NCBI RefSeq assembly: GCF_004834005.1
Contig: NZ_STFF01000012.1
Coordinates: forward strand, 1-64,000
DNA: 64,000 nt
Reading direction: 5' to 3'
Source: Niastella caeni
Lineage (GTDB): Bacteria > Bacteroidota > Bacteroidia > Chitinophagales > Chitinophagaceae
Part shown: positions 15,954 through 25,445 of the stretch, piece by piece
Layout of the letters: each line of letters begins with the position of its first letter
How positions within the stretch are numbered: position 1 is the first letter of the stretch
Made by a program: the position numbers and the translations under genes
The notes under the pieces: generated by a model
The model's database searches: none
What the model was told of the DNA's origin: nothing
The model's input: the letters and a program-made list of their open reading frames with translations, nothing else

Positions 15954-17858
15954 ATGCAAAAAGGGACGATACAGGTACAAACCGAGAACATTTTTCCAAT
16001 CATTAAAAAATTCCTGTATAGCGATCACGATATTTTCCTGCGCGAGCTGATCAGCAACGCAGTGGATGCTTCCCAGAAATTAAAAACCCTTTCTTCCATC
16101 GGAGAGGCCAAAGGCGAGTTTGGCGATCTGATCATTGAGGTAAAGCTCGACGAAGAAAAAAAGACCATCACTATTTCTGACCGCGGTATTGGAATGACAG
16201 CGGCTGAAGTAGAGAAGTATTTGAACCAGGTGGCATTTAGCGGCGCAGAGGAGTTTGTAAAGAAGTATAAAGGACAGAATGAGAACGCCATCATTGGTAA
16301 GTTTGGTCTGGGCTTTTATTCGGCCTTTATGGTGAGCGATAAAGTGGAAGTGTTCACCAAAAGTTTTAAGGAAGAACCTGCTGTTCGCTGGGAGTGCGAT
16401 GGCAGTCCGGAATACATGCTGGAAGAAACAGAAAAAGCCGACCGCGGTACCGACATCGTGTTGCACATTAATGAAGAAAGCGCCGAGTTCCTGGATGCAG
16501 AGCGCATTCGTGGTATTCTGAACCGGTTCTGCCGTTTCCTGCCGGTGCCTATTTACTTCCGTCATAAAGAAGAAAAGAATGAGGAAGAAAAAGAGGAAGT
16601 GGCTCCCATCAACAATACCCAGCCCGCCTGGAAAAAGAAGCCGGCTGATTTAACCGCTGAAGACTATCAGAATTTTTATAGAGAGCTATATCCGTATAAC
16701 GAACCGCCGTTGTTCTGGATACACCTGAATGTAGATTATCCTTTCAACCTCACCGGTATTTTGTATTTCCCCAAAATAAAGCAGAGCTACGAAATACAAA
16801 AAGATAAAATACAACTGTACAGCAACCAGGTGTTTGTTACTGATGAAGTAAAGGATATTGTACCGGAGTTCCTGATGTTGCTGCATGGGGTGATAGACAG
16901 TCCGGATATTCCGTTGAACGTAAGCCGCAGTTACCTGCAGGGCGACCCCAATGTGAAAAAGATCAATAACCACATTACGAAGAAGGTAGCCGATAAACTC
17001 GAAGAGCTGTTCAATAAAGAAAGAAAAGAATTTGAAGGCAAGTGGGATAGCCTGGGCTTGTTTGTGAAGTATGGTATGATGACAGATGACAAGTTCATGG
17101 AAAGAGGTAACAAGTTCCATTTGTTCGAGACTGCCACCAATGGTGGAGATGGTTCAGAGAAGAAGTTTTACACGCTCGAAGAATATCGCATGGCCACCGA
17201 AACCCTGCAAAAGAACAAAGAGGGCAAGCTGGTTATTTTGTATACTACCGACCTTGTGCAACAGGATGCTTACATAAAAGGAGCTGAAGCCAAAGGCTAT
17301 GTGGTTGTTAAACTCGATACCATCATCGATCCTTCGTTCATTAACCAAATGGAAATGAAATGGAACGAGGTTCATTTTAACCGGGTGGATGCCGATATTG
17401 CCGATAACCTTATTGACAAGCAGGAGAACCAGGAAAGTGTTTTAAGCAAGGATGAAGAAACCGCGTTAAAGGGGTTGTTTGATATTAAAATGCCGGGTCT
17501 GACTATGACGGTTGATGTGAAAGGGTTGAGCACTGAAGCGCCCCCCGTGGTAGCAACCCGCCCTGAGTTTACCCGCCGCATGAAAGACATGGCTTCCCTG
17601 AGCGGACCAATGGGTAGTTTTTATGCCAACATGCCCGATGAAGTAACACTGACGGTCAATGGCAATCACCCCATTTACCAGCAGGTACTGAAGAATGATG
17701 ATAAAGATACGCAGGCGAAGCTGGTGCATAACCTGGCCGACCTGGCCTTGTTGTCGCAAGGCTTGCTGAAGGGCAGCAACCTCACCAACTTTATCAACCG
17801 CAGTGTTGATCTGCTCGGGGTGGGAAGTCAGAAGTCGGAAGTAGGAAGTATGAAGTAA
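15954..17858 (+). CDS. htpG: Molecular chaperone HtpG (Hsp90)
   Basis: 634 residues. The N-terminal GHKL ATPase domain has FLRELISNAVDASQK (usually NASDA), DRGIGM near residue 80 and GKFGLGFYSAFM near 120. The middle domain has LNVSRSYLQGDPNVKKINNHI. A C-terminal dimerisation domain follows. It is a cytosolic ATP-dependent chaperone. The last ten residues (SQKSEVGSMK) are encoded by a 7-mer array rather than conserved sequence, so the original stop may have been displaced. A bidirectional terminator follows. Confidence 0.95.
   Translation: MQKGTIQVQTENIFPIIKKFLYSDHDIFLRELISNAVDASQKLKTLSSIGEAKGEFGDLIIEVKLDEEKKTITISDRGIGMTAAEVEKYLNQVAFSGAEEFVKKYKGQNENAIIGKFGLGFYSAFMVSDKVEVFTKSFKEEPAVRWECDGSPEYMLEETEKADRGTDIVLHINEESAEFLDAERIRGILNRFCRFLPVPIYFRHKEEKNEEEKEEVAPINNTQPAWKKKPADLTAEDYQNFYRELYPYNEPPLFWIHLNVDYPFNLTGILYFPKIKQSYEIQKDKIQLYSNQVFVTDEVKDIVPEFLMLLHGVIDSPDIPLNVSRSYLQGDPNVKKINNHITKKVADKLEELFNKERKEFEGKWDSLGLFVKYGMMTDDKFMERGNKFHLFETATNGGDGSEKKFYTLEEYRMATETLQKNKEGKLVILYTTDLVQQDAYIKGAEAKGYVVVKLDTIIDPSFINQMEMKWNEVHFNRVDADIADNLIDKQENQESVLSKDEETALKGLFDIKMPGLTMTVDVKGLSTEAPPVVATRPEFTRRMKDMASLSGPMGSFYANMPDEVTLTVNGNHPIYQQVLKNDDKDTQAKLVHNLADLALLSQGLLKGSNLTNFINRSVDLLGVGSQKSEVGSMK
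17824..17858. repeat. 7-nt-period array (gaagtan) inside the htpG 3' end
   Basis: Five perfect-length 7-mers: gaagtca, gaagtcg, gaagtag, gaagtat, gaagtaa. The htpG stop codon lies in the last unit. Confidence 0.9.
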
Positions 17859-17875
17859 GAAAGAATACAACATAA

Positions 17876-17909
17876 AAAAAGCCATCAGGTTAAAAACTGA
17901 TGGCTTTTT
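17876..17909. terminator. Bidirectional intrinsic terminator between htpG and the efflux operon
   Basis: aaaaagccatcag pairs with ctgatggcttttt. T tracts occur on both strands, so it can serve htpG on plus and the efflux operon on minus. Confidence 0.85.
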
Positions 17910-17976
17910 ATTTTACCTAAAAACCCAATGTCCTTTCGTAGTACATCCTTTCTTTTATTTCCCTTCGCCTGTCTTT

Positions 17977-18008
17977 TAATTTTCGCATTTGCTAATTTTC
18001 GCATTTGC
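17977..18008. repeat. 16-nt tandem duplication (taattttcgcatttgc)
   Basis: Two adjacent copies of taattttcgcatttgc lie just beyond the stop of the outer-membrane efflux gene. Its reverse complement contains the gcaaatg word also seen near 12027 and 35993-36007. Confidence 0.75.
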
Positions 18009-18011
18009 ACA

Positions 18012-19427
18012 TTATTTCCATCCTCCACCCAATGCCCGGTACAGTTCTACCATGGCGCTGAGCTGATCGCGTTCAACAGTGGCCAGGTTTAACTCTGCCT
18101 GCAGCAGGTTGCCTTGTGCCGTGATCACTTCCAGGTAATCGGCCATGCCGCTTTTGAATAACAGTTCTGCGTTGCCAATGGCGCCGCGCAGCGTAGTCAC
18201 CTGGTCGTTACTTATCTGGTGTTGTCCTTTCAGTTTATCTAAACTTACCAGGGCATTGGCTACTTCGCCAATGGCACTGATGGCCGACTGGCGGAAGGTA
18301 ATGGCAGCCTGTTCGCGTTGTATTTTAGCTACTTCGAATTGTGTTTTTAAAGCCCGGCGTTGAAAGATAGGTTGTGTTAAACCCGCAGCGCCGGTAGCAA
18401 ACAATGAAGCCGGGATGTTGAACCATTTACTGAACTGATAAGCGTTTATTCCGCCATTAGCGGTAATGCTTATAGTTGGGTACATGCTGGCTTCGGCTAT
18501 GCCCACCCGCGCGTTGGCGGCGACAAGCGCCATTTCATTGGTGCGTACATCGGGCCGGCGGCTTACCATAGCAGCCGGTATGCCGGTTGGTAAATTGTCC
18601 CACACTTTAAAGTTGTTTAACTGTGTAGTGCGGGCAATGGTGCCTGGCGCATCGCCACTTAAAATACGAATGGTATTTTCCTGGATGGCGATCTGCTGTT
18701 CCAATTGAGGGACCAGTAAAGCGGCTGTTTGCTGTTGAGCGGTTGCCTGTTGCACGGCCAGCTCGGTCACCTGTCCGGCATCTTTTTGCAATTTGATGAT
18801 GCGAACAATGGAGTCGCCCAGGTTTACATTGCGGCGGGCGATAGCAAGTTGTGCATCCAGCATCAGCAAATTAAAATAGCTGCTGGCAATGTTGGCTACT
18901 ACAGCCGTTTGCACCGCTCTGCTTGCTTCATACGATTGCAGGTAAATGGCAGAGGCAGCTTCCCGCTGCCGGCGCAGTTTACCCCAGATATCTATTTCCC
19001 AGGTTAATCCTGCACCCAGGGTATAGTCTTCTATATGACTTTTCCCCAGGAAGCTCTTCAGGCTTATACCATTTAAACTGTTCTCTGAAGGGAAGGATGA
19101 AGAAACGTTTATCTGTGCCTGTATGGTAGGCGCCCAGTTCACCTTTGCCTGGTTGGCATAGGCGCGTGCTTCATCAACCCGCTTTACGGCCAGTTGTACA
19201 TCAAAGCTGTTTTGCAGGGCATGAGCGATCAGGCCCTGAAGGGTAGGATCAGAAAAAAACTTTCTCCATTCCATATCTGCCACGCTGCTGTCAGAGGGTG
19301 CTGTTGTATTGGCAAACTGAGCAGGTAAAGAAAGATCAGATCGCTGGTAATCTTTACCCATTCGGCAGGCTGCCAACAGCGCCACCAATGCCAGGGTGGA
19401 ATAAATAGTGATATTACTTTTTCGCAT
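18012..19427 (-). CDS. RND efflux system outer membrane lipoprotein (OprM/NodT family)
   Basis: The start was chosen at MRKSNITIYSTLALVALLAAC, giving about 471 residues and a lipoprotein signal with lipobox LLAAC; the open frame extends 11 codons further upstream without a plausible signal. Two outer membrane efflux (TolC-like) repeats follow. Characteristic family segments include WEIDIWGKLRRQREAA near residue 130, RPDVRTNEMALVAANARVGIAEASMYPTISI near 290, and the C-terminal GNLLQAELNLATVERDQLSAMVELYRALGGGW. It forms the trimeric outer-membrane duct. Last gene of the adaptor-permease-duct operon. Confidence 0.93.
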   Translation of the reverse strand: MRKSNITIYSTLALVALLAACRMGKDYQRSDLSLPAQFANTTAPSDSSVADMEWRKFFSDPTLQGLIAHALQNSFDVQLAVKRVDEARAYANQAKVNWAPTIQAQINVSSSFPSENSLNGISLKSFLGKSHIEDYTLGAGLTWEIDIWGKLRRQREAASAIYLQSYEASRAVQTAVVANIASSYFNLLMLDAQLAIARRNVNLGDSIVRIIKLQKDAGQVTELAVQQATAQQQTAALLVPQLEQQIAIQENTIRILSGDAPGTIARTTQLNNFKVWDNLPTGIPAAMVSRRPDVRTNEMALVAANARVGIAEASMYPTISITANGGINAYQFSKWFNIPASLFATGAAGLTQPIFQRRALKTQFEVAKIQREQAAITFRQSAISAIGEVANALVSLDKLKGQHQISNDQVTTLRGAIGNAELLFKSGMADYLEVITAQGNLLQAELNLATVERDQLSAMVELYRALGGGWK

Positions 19428-19511
19428 TATCTCCTTATTTAGGTTATTTAAGTGTGCCATTCGCCTCCCGATAACCGTCTGGTGACGGATGGCACACTTC
19501 TGATCTTTGAT

Positions 19512-22500
19512 TTATGAATGTTTTACAGTTGCTGCTTCAGCATCAGGCAAATTTGTCTGGTCGAAGACCGGTCTGCGCTGTACTTTTTCCTGCAGGTACT
19601 GGAAGATCACAAACAGCACTGGTATCAGGAACACACCAAGTATTACCCCGGTAAGCATACCGCCTATAGCGCTTACACCAATAGAATGGTTACCGAGGGC
19701 AGAAGCGCCATGCGTCCAAACCAGTGGTAACAGACCAACAATGAAGGCAAAGGAGGTCATGAGGATGGGACGGAGCCGGAGCCTTGATGCTTCCAGCGCT
19801 GCGTCAATCAATCCCATACCGCTTTTTCTGCGCTGTACGGCATATTCCACGATCAGGATCGCATTTTTGGCCAACAGACCTACCAGCATGATCAAACCGA
19901 TCTGTACGTAAATGTTGTTATCGATGCCGGCAAACCCAATAAACGCAAACACCCCTAATATGCCGGTAGGAACGGTTAAGATAACTGCCAGCGGCAGAAT
20001 GTAACTTTCATATTGTGCAGCCAACAGGAAGTAAACGAACAATACGCTCAGCAAAAAGATAAACGCCTGCTGGTTTCCTGTTTTAATTTCCTCACGGGTT
20101 ACACCGGTCCACTCGTATGAGTAACCTCTTGGCAATACCTTTTGGGCTGTTTCTTCAATTGCCTTGATGGCATCACCCGTACTGAAACCCGGCTTGGGCG
20201 AACCGTTGATGGTAACGGCATTGAACAGGTTATTGCGGGTAACAGTTTCCGGACCGTATACGCGTTTAAGCGATACCAGTGTTTTGGCCGGAACCATTTC
20301 GCCCTGATTATTTTTTACATAAATACCTTCCAGCGAATTCACATCTGCACGGAACGCCGCATCGGCTTGCGCCATTACGCGGTAGTATTTCCCGAACCGG
20401 TTGAAGTCGGTAACGAAGCTGCTTCCGTAATAGATCTGCATGGTTTGCATCAGTTCATTGATAGATACGCCTAATTGTTTGGATTTTGCATAATCCACTT
20501 CAATGGTGTATTGCGGGTTTCCTGCTGCAAACGTGGTAAAGGCGAATCCGATCTCGGGCCGCTGCATCAGTGCGCCGATGAACTGCCAGGCGGTACCGCC
20601 CAGTTTGTCGAGCGGGCCATTGGTACGGTCCTGCAGCATGAACTCAAAACCACTCACGTTACCAAAACCCTGTACGGTAGGGAAGTTGAAGAAGAAAGCC
20701 TGGGCGCCTTTTACCTGGCTTACTTTTCCTACGAGGCCGGCGGCAATCTCTTCGGGATTTTTAACCGGTCCTCTTTCATCATAATTTTTCAACCGCATAA
20801 AACCGGCGGCATATGGTGAGGCGTTCGCATTGCTGATAAAGTTCAAACCGTCGATCACATACAGGTGACTATATGCGGGGTCTTGTTTGATGATGCTGTC
20901 TATTTGCAATGTTGCCTGGTGTGTACGCTCAAGCGAGCTTCCGGGCGGTGTATTAACTGCAAACAGTACGAAGCCCTGATCTTCTGTAGGAATGAAACCG
21001 GTAGGCGCTTTTTTCACCAGGAAAAATGCACCGGCAGCAATGAGCAGCAGTCCGGTTATTGCAACCCATCTGCGACGCACCAGGAACTTCAGGCTGCGTA
21101 TATACCTGTTGGTCATTCCATTGAAACCTGCGTTGAAGCCGGCATAGAAGCGGCTCATAAAGCCTCTTTTAGGGCCATGGGCGTTGCCTTCACCAGCGTG
21201 TGGGTTCTTCAGGAACAGGGCGCACAAGGCAGGGCTCAGCGTTAACGCGTTAACGGCAGAGATAAGGATAGCGATAGCCAGCGTAAAGGCAAACTGCCTG
21301 TAGAACACCCCGGCAGGGCCTTGCATAAAGCCTACAGGGATGAACACCGCGGCCATTACCAGCGTAATGGAGATGATAGCGCCGGAGATCTCGTTCATCG
21401 ACTGAACAGTAGCTGTTCTGGCGGGCAGATTCGTTCGTTCCATTTTTGAGTGTACCGCTTCCACCACCACAATGGCGTCATCCACCACCACCCCAATTGC
21501 CAGTACTAAGGCAAACAGCGTAAGCAGGTTAATGGTAAAGCCAAATAACTGCATGAAGAAGAAGGTACCTATGATAGCTACAGGAACCGCAATAGCCGGA
21601 ATGAGGGTAGAGCGGAAATCCTGTAAGAAAATGAATACAACTATGAACACCAGAATGAAGGCAATCACCAGGGTTTCCGTTACCTGATCGATAGAGGCAT
21701 CGAGAAACTCTTTGGAGTTGTACATTACGGTTGTTTTGAGCCCTTTGGGTAACGTACGCTCAAAATCTTTCAGCAACCGCTCTACTTCGGTAAGGATGTC
21801 GTTGGCGTTTGAACCGGCCGTTTGGAATACGGCAAAGCCCGATACAGGCGTGCCGTCCATTCTGGCGTTGGTTGAATAGGTGTAAGAACCGAATTCAACC
21901 CGGGCCACATCTTTTAAACGAAGCATAGAACCATCGGCATTGGCCTTAATGATCATATTCTCGTACTCTTCGCCCTGGTTCATTTTACCCTTGTACTTCA
22001 ATACATATTCAAACACCTCGGAACTGCTTTGACCTAAACGGCCGGGGGCGGCTTCCATGTTCTGATCTCTTACAGCGTTCAGTACATCCTGGGGGGAGAG
22101 ATTATTGGCGATGAGACGATCAGGCTTCAGCCAGATACGCATGGAGTAATCCTTGGTACCAAAAACCAGTGCCTGTCCAACACCCGGTACACGTTGCACG
22201 CCGGGTATCAGGTTGATCTTGATATAGTTTTCCAGGAACAGCTCATCGTATTTGTCTTTGTCATCGCTCGAAAGCGCCACGAACATGATGATACTGTTCT
22301 GTACTTTTTGTGTAGAGATACCTGCCTGCACCACTTCTGTAGGCACCTGGCTGATTGCTTTGGATACCCGGTTCTGCACGTTTACAGATGCAATATCAGG
22401 ATTAGTGCCTTGTTTGAAATACACAGTAAGCGTCATGCTTCCATCGTTACTGGAGTTGGAGGTCATATAGGTCATGTTCTCCACACCATTGATGGCTTCT

Positions 22501-22697
22501 TCGAGCGGGGTGGCAACCGAACGCGCTACCACCTCGGCATTGGCGCCGGGATAGAAAGCGGTTACCTGAACGCTGGGCGGCGCAATGTCGGGGAACAGCG
22601 TCACAGGCAGCGTATACAACGACAGCCCGCCTAACAAAAGCAGAATGATAGATACTACCGTTGATAGGACCGGTCTTTCAATAAATCTTTTTAACAT
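19512..22697 (-). CDS. RND multidrug efflux permease (AcrB/MexB family, HAE1)
   Basis: 1061 residues, typical length. Twelve transmembrane segments are arranged as one N-terminal helix, a large periplasmic loop, and a repeat. TM1 reads ERPVLSTVVSIILLLLGG. TM4 has the proton-relay pair in IGVVVDDAIVVVEAV. SLERTHQATLQIDSI and GGMLTGVILGVFLIPVLFV are family landmarks. It drives export of hydrophobic compounds or drugs by proton antiport. It is encoded 132 nt after the adaptor, with an inverted 7-mer array in that gap. Substrate range cannot be read from sequence. Confidence 0.95.
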   Translation of the reverse strand: MLKRFIERPVLSTVVSIILLLLGGLSLYTLPVTLFPDIAPPSVQVTAFYPGANAEVVARSVATPLEEAINGVENMTYMTSNSSNDGSMTLTVYFKQGTNPDIASVNVQNRVSKAISQVPTEVVQAGISTQKVQNSIIMFVALSSDDKDKYDELFLENYIKINLIPGVQRVPGVGQALVFGTKDYSMRIWLKPDRLIANNLSPQDVLNAVRDQNMEAAPGRLGQSSSEVFEYVLKYKGKMNQGEEYENMIIKANADGSMLRLKDVARVEFGSYTYSTNARMDGTPVSGFAVFQTAGSNANDILTEVERLLKDFERTLPKGLKTTVMYNSKEFLDASIDQVTETLVIAFILVFIVVFIFLQDFRSTLIPAIAVPVAIIGTFFFMQLFGFTINLLTLFALVLAIGVVVDDAIVVVEAVHSKMERTNLPARTATVQSMNEISGAIISITLVMAAVFIPVGFMQGPAGVFYRQFAFTLAIAILISAVNALTLSPALCALFLKNPHAGEGNAHGPKRGFMSRFYAGFNAGFNGMTNRYIRSLKFLVRRRWVAITGLLLIAAGAFFLVKKAPTGFIPTEDQGFVLFAVNTPPGSSLERTHQATLQIDSIIKQDPAYSHLYVIDGLNFISNANASPYAAGFMRLKNYDERGPVKNPEEIAAGLVGKVSQVKGAQAFFFNFPTVQGFGNVSGFEFMLQDRTNGPLDKLGGTAWQFIGALMQRPEIGFAFTTFAAGNPQYTIEVDYAKSKQLGVSINELMQTMQIYYGSSFVTDFNRFGKYYRVMAQADAAFRADVNSLEGIYVKNNQGEMVPAKTLVSLKRVYGPETVTRNNLFNAVTINGSPKPGFSTGDAIKAIEETAQKVLPRGYSYEWTGVTREEIKTGNQQAFIFLLSVLFVYFLLAAQYESYILPLAVILTVPTGILGVFAFIGFAGIDNNIYVQIGLIMLVGLLAKNAILIVEYAVQRRKSGMGLIDAALEASRLRLRPILMTSFAFIVGLLPLVWTHGASALGNHSIGVSAIGGMLTGVILGVFLIPVLFVIFQYLQEKVQRRPVFDQTNLPDAEAATVKHS

Positions 22698-22710
22698 GAG
22701 TGAATGATTT

Positions 22711-22829
22711 GAATTTGAAATCTGAAGTCAGACGTCTGAGGTCAGAAATCGGAGCTGATCAGGCAAAAAAATATCCTCTAGTCAGAGTAGGGTAACTTCT
22801 GACTTCCGATCTCCGACTTCCAACTTCGA
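22711..22829. repeat. Inverted 7-nt-period arrays between efflux adaptor and permease
   Basis: The left arm at 22711-22759 reads gaatttg, aaatctg, aagtcag, acgtctg, aggtcag, aaatcgg, agctgat. The right arm at 22795-22829 reads acttctg, acttccg, atctccg, acttcca, acttcga. The arms are reverse-complement in theme with 35 nt between. The right arm touches the adaptor stop codon. The pair lies within the operon. Confidence 0.92.
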
Positions 22830-24008
22830 TTATAAAGGTTTTGATTTCAGCAAACTGTCTGCAGATATTGGTTGCGGCACAATCGCCATCCCATCCTGCA
22901 GGTTGCCTACCCCTGAGAAAACGATCTTATCACCGGCCTTCACACCATCTTTTACAAAGTAATAGTTAGTGGTTTTGCCTACAACGGTGATCGGTCTGCT
23001 GGCTACTTTATTACTGTCGCCCAAAACAAATACGAACACTTTGTCCTGTACGTCGAAAGTAGCTTCCATTGGCACTATGAGCGCATCGTTATACTGTTGC
23101 GGAATACGAATCTTTCCTGTATTGCCGGTACGAAGTATGCCACCCGGGTTAGGGAAAGTAGCACGGAAGCCGATAGCTCCGGTTGTTTTATCGAATTGTC
23201 CTTCGATGGTGCTGATCTTTCCTTTTACGGTGTAAATGCTATTATCGGCTAATGCCAGTTCAACGGGTGGAACCTGTTTTACTTTTTCTTCAATTGAGTT
23301 ACCGGCAAACTGGTTCTTGAAAGCGATGAAGTCTGGCTCGCTCAGTGAGAAGTAGGCATACATTTCATGAATGTCGCTCAGTAATGTAAGTGCATCGTTC
23401 TTGGTGACACTGCTTCCTGTTTTAAACGGTATCCTTCCGATGTACCCATTGGCCGGGGCTTTCACTAACGTATAACCAATATTGATCTGTGCATTGCTTA
23501 TAGCTGCTTTCGCCTGTTCTTCTGCTGCTACTGCTGCATCGTAAACAGCGCGGGCGGTCTTGAGCTGTACTTCCGAGATCACCTTGTTTTCTACTAATGG
23601 TACCAGGCGATCTACATCTACCTGTGCTTTGGCCACGTTAGCCTTTGCGGCCAGTAAGCTCGATTTTGCCGTGTTCAGCGCCTCGTTATAAAGGCGTGCA
23701 TCGATCCTGAAAAGAGGTTGACCTGCTTTTACCCAGGCGCCTTCATCTACATAGATCTTTTCAAGATAGCCTTCCACCTGCGGTTTGATCTCTACGTTCA
23801 CTTTTCCTTCGAGCGATGCAGGATATTCTCTGAATGTAGTAGCTGATGTGGTGGTTACGGGTACTACGGGTAATTGCATGGCTTGTTGTGCCATTCCGGG
23901 GGGCGCTGAGGTATTACCGCAACTATACAAAACTGTTGCAACACTGATTGCGGTTAATAACTTTACCCAGCTTAAATTTGACTGAATGTTATCAAAAGGT
24001 TTCATCAT
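22830..24008 (-). CDS. RND efflux periplasmic adaptor (membrane fusion protein, AcrA/HlyD family)
   Basis: About 392 residues from the chosen Met (start at 24008; 24026 and 24005 are alternatives). It has an N-terminal lipoprotein-like signal ending VATVLYSCGN. The barrel-sandwich domain is marked by GKVNVEIKPQVEGYLEKIYVDEGAWVKAG, a coiled-coil hairpin (residues ~100-160), the second lipoyl half GYTLVKAPANGYIGRIP, then beta-barrel and membrane-proximal domains (SGVGNLQDGMAIVPQ). It bridges the permease and the outer-membrane duct. First gene of the pump operon, downstream of an AraC-type regulator on the same strand. Confidence 0.93.
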   Translation of the reverse strand: MMKPFDNIQSNLSWVKLLTAISVATVLYSCGNTSAPPGMAQQAMQLPVVPVTTTSATTFREYPASLEGKVNVEIKPQVEGYLEKIYVDEGAWVKAGQPLFRIDARLYNEALNTAKSSLLAAKANVAKAQVDVDRLVPLVENKVISEVQLKTARAVYDAAVAAEEQAKAAISNAQINIGYTLVKAPANGYIGRIPFKTGSSVTKNDALTLLSDIHEMYAYFSLSEPDFIAFKNQFAGNSIEEKVKQVPPVELALADNSIYTVKGKISTIEGQFDKTTGAIGFRATFPNPGGILRTGNTGKIRIPQQYNDALIVPMEATFDVQDKVFVFVLGDSNKVASRPITVVGKTTNYYFVKDGVKAGDKIVFSGVGNLQDGMAIVPQPISADSLLKSKPL

Positions 24009-24026
24009 ACATGGTTTAATAGACAT

Positions 24027-24317
24027 ACAAAAAAATCGTTAAAGACAAGCTATCGTACTGCGTTGAAGCAATAACGTGGGCAGTGCGTTTCCCGCAGGTT
24101 CAGATGCGTAGCAATGTTCCAGGATCAGTTGGCGTCAGGTACGTGAACGATTCCAGGTTTCCGGAGAATAATAGGTAATGTAGAATGCAATATTTTAACA
24201 GGTAGCTGTTGCCATGCTGTTGGGTAATGCTAAACTTTTATCATATAACCTGCCCATAAAAATCATCCAGTAAAAGTAATGACGATTGAGACGTCGTTAA
24301 TTTACCTTATTGGGGGA
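24027..24317. other. Intergenic region between AraC regulator and efflux operon
   Basis: About 290 nt without an ORF. It should hold the promoter and operator of the efflux operon. No exact TAnnTTTG element or obvious terminator for the regulator gene was identified. Confidence 0.45.
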
Positions 24318-25205
24318 TTAATTGTACTTTTCACGGATTTGTCGTTGGAACAGGGCAGGAGTATTGCCAGTATGCTTTTTGAAGAAACGGTTAAAGTACG
24401 CATCGTCTTCAAAATTAAGTCGTCCGGCTATTTCTTTTACTGAATGCTCGCCCCAAAACAATAGTCGTTTAGCTTCCAGTATTCTTCTTTCATCAATGAT
24501 CTGCTTGGCAGTTTTACCGGTTACCGTTTTAATGAGATCATTTAAATGACCAGGCGTAACATATAGCATATCGGCATATTGCGTTACCTGGGTAGCGTTT
24601 ACAAAGTTTTCATCGATGAGTGATTTGAACTGGCGTACAATGCGGTTTTGTGAATAATCCATATTCACTACGTTATGCACTACCGTTTCATTTTTGCAGT
24701 TTACCAGGCGGCCTGCGCAAATGATGAATGCATTCAACAGGTTTTTCAGGATCAGTCCTTTTTGCGGTTTGTCATCTTTGAACTCCTGGTACATGAGTTC
24801 AAGATAAACTGATATTTCCTGCAGTTGTTCAGTATTCATTACCGGCAACACTACCTGGCTGAACATGCATTCCCAACAGGCAAGTACACCCTGAGTTTCG
24901 GTAAGCAGAAATTCTTTGTTGAAAGAAACGTGCATCATTTTATAATAGGAGTTGCCTGTTTGCTGATGCACCTGATCAGGGGCCAGCATTAATAATGCGG
25001 GCGCCTTGATGGTATATTTTTCAAAGTCGGTATAATGCGTTACTTCTCCTTCCTGCAAAAAACTGATCTTATAATCAGCATGCCGGTGAGGAATGGCCAT
25101 ATAGGATGGTACGGAATTACCTTCAGTTCTTTTAATTATGAAATTGGTGCCTGGAATGCAGGCTGCCATATCATATACGGGAATCAGTGCCTGGTTATTT
25201 TTCAT
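24318..25205 (-). CDS. AraC family transcriptional regulator
   Basis: About 295 residues from MKNNQALIPVYDM; the open frame runs ten codons further upstream without support. The N-terminal half is a cupin-like effector domain (HRHADYKISFLQEGEVTHYTDF near residue 45). The C-terminal ~100 residues contain two helix-turn-helix motifs of AraC type: VTQYADMLYVTPGHLNDLIK and VKEIAGRLNFEDDAYFNRFFKKHTGNTP. Cytoplasmic DNA-binding protein. It lies directly upstream of the RND pump genes on the same strand and is the obvious candidate regulator of the pump; this is inferred from position. Confidence 0.9.
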   Translation of the reverse strand: MKNNQALIPVYDMAACIPGTNFIIKRTEGNSVPSYMAIPHRHADYKISFLQEGEVTHYTDFEKYTIKAPALLMLAPDQVHQQTGNSYYKMMHVSFNKEFLLTETQGVLACWECMFSQVVLPVMNTEQLQEISVYLELMYQEFKDDKPQKGLILKNLLNAFIICAGRLVNCKNETVVHNVVNMDYSQNRIVRQFKSLIDENFVNATQVTQYADMLYVTPGHLNDLIKTVTGKTAKQIIDERRILEAKRLLFWGEHSVKEIAGRLNFEDDAYFNRFFKKHTGNTPALFQRQIREKYN

Positions 25206-25445
25206 ACAATCACATTGGTAGCGGGTGAAAACCACCCCTATAGGTGGATAGTAAAAATATTATAATAATGGCAAACTCATACCGCCGTACATATTATTGT
25301 ACAATAAAATTTTCAACGTTAAACCTTTTCAGGGGATGGATTGTTAAAGCGGAATGCTTACAGATAATGGTTGAAAAGCGGTTATCTAAACTAAGCCAAA
25401 CGAATGTTCATAAACCTGGCGACATTAATTATATTTTTCTGTATG

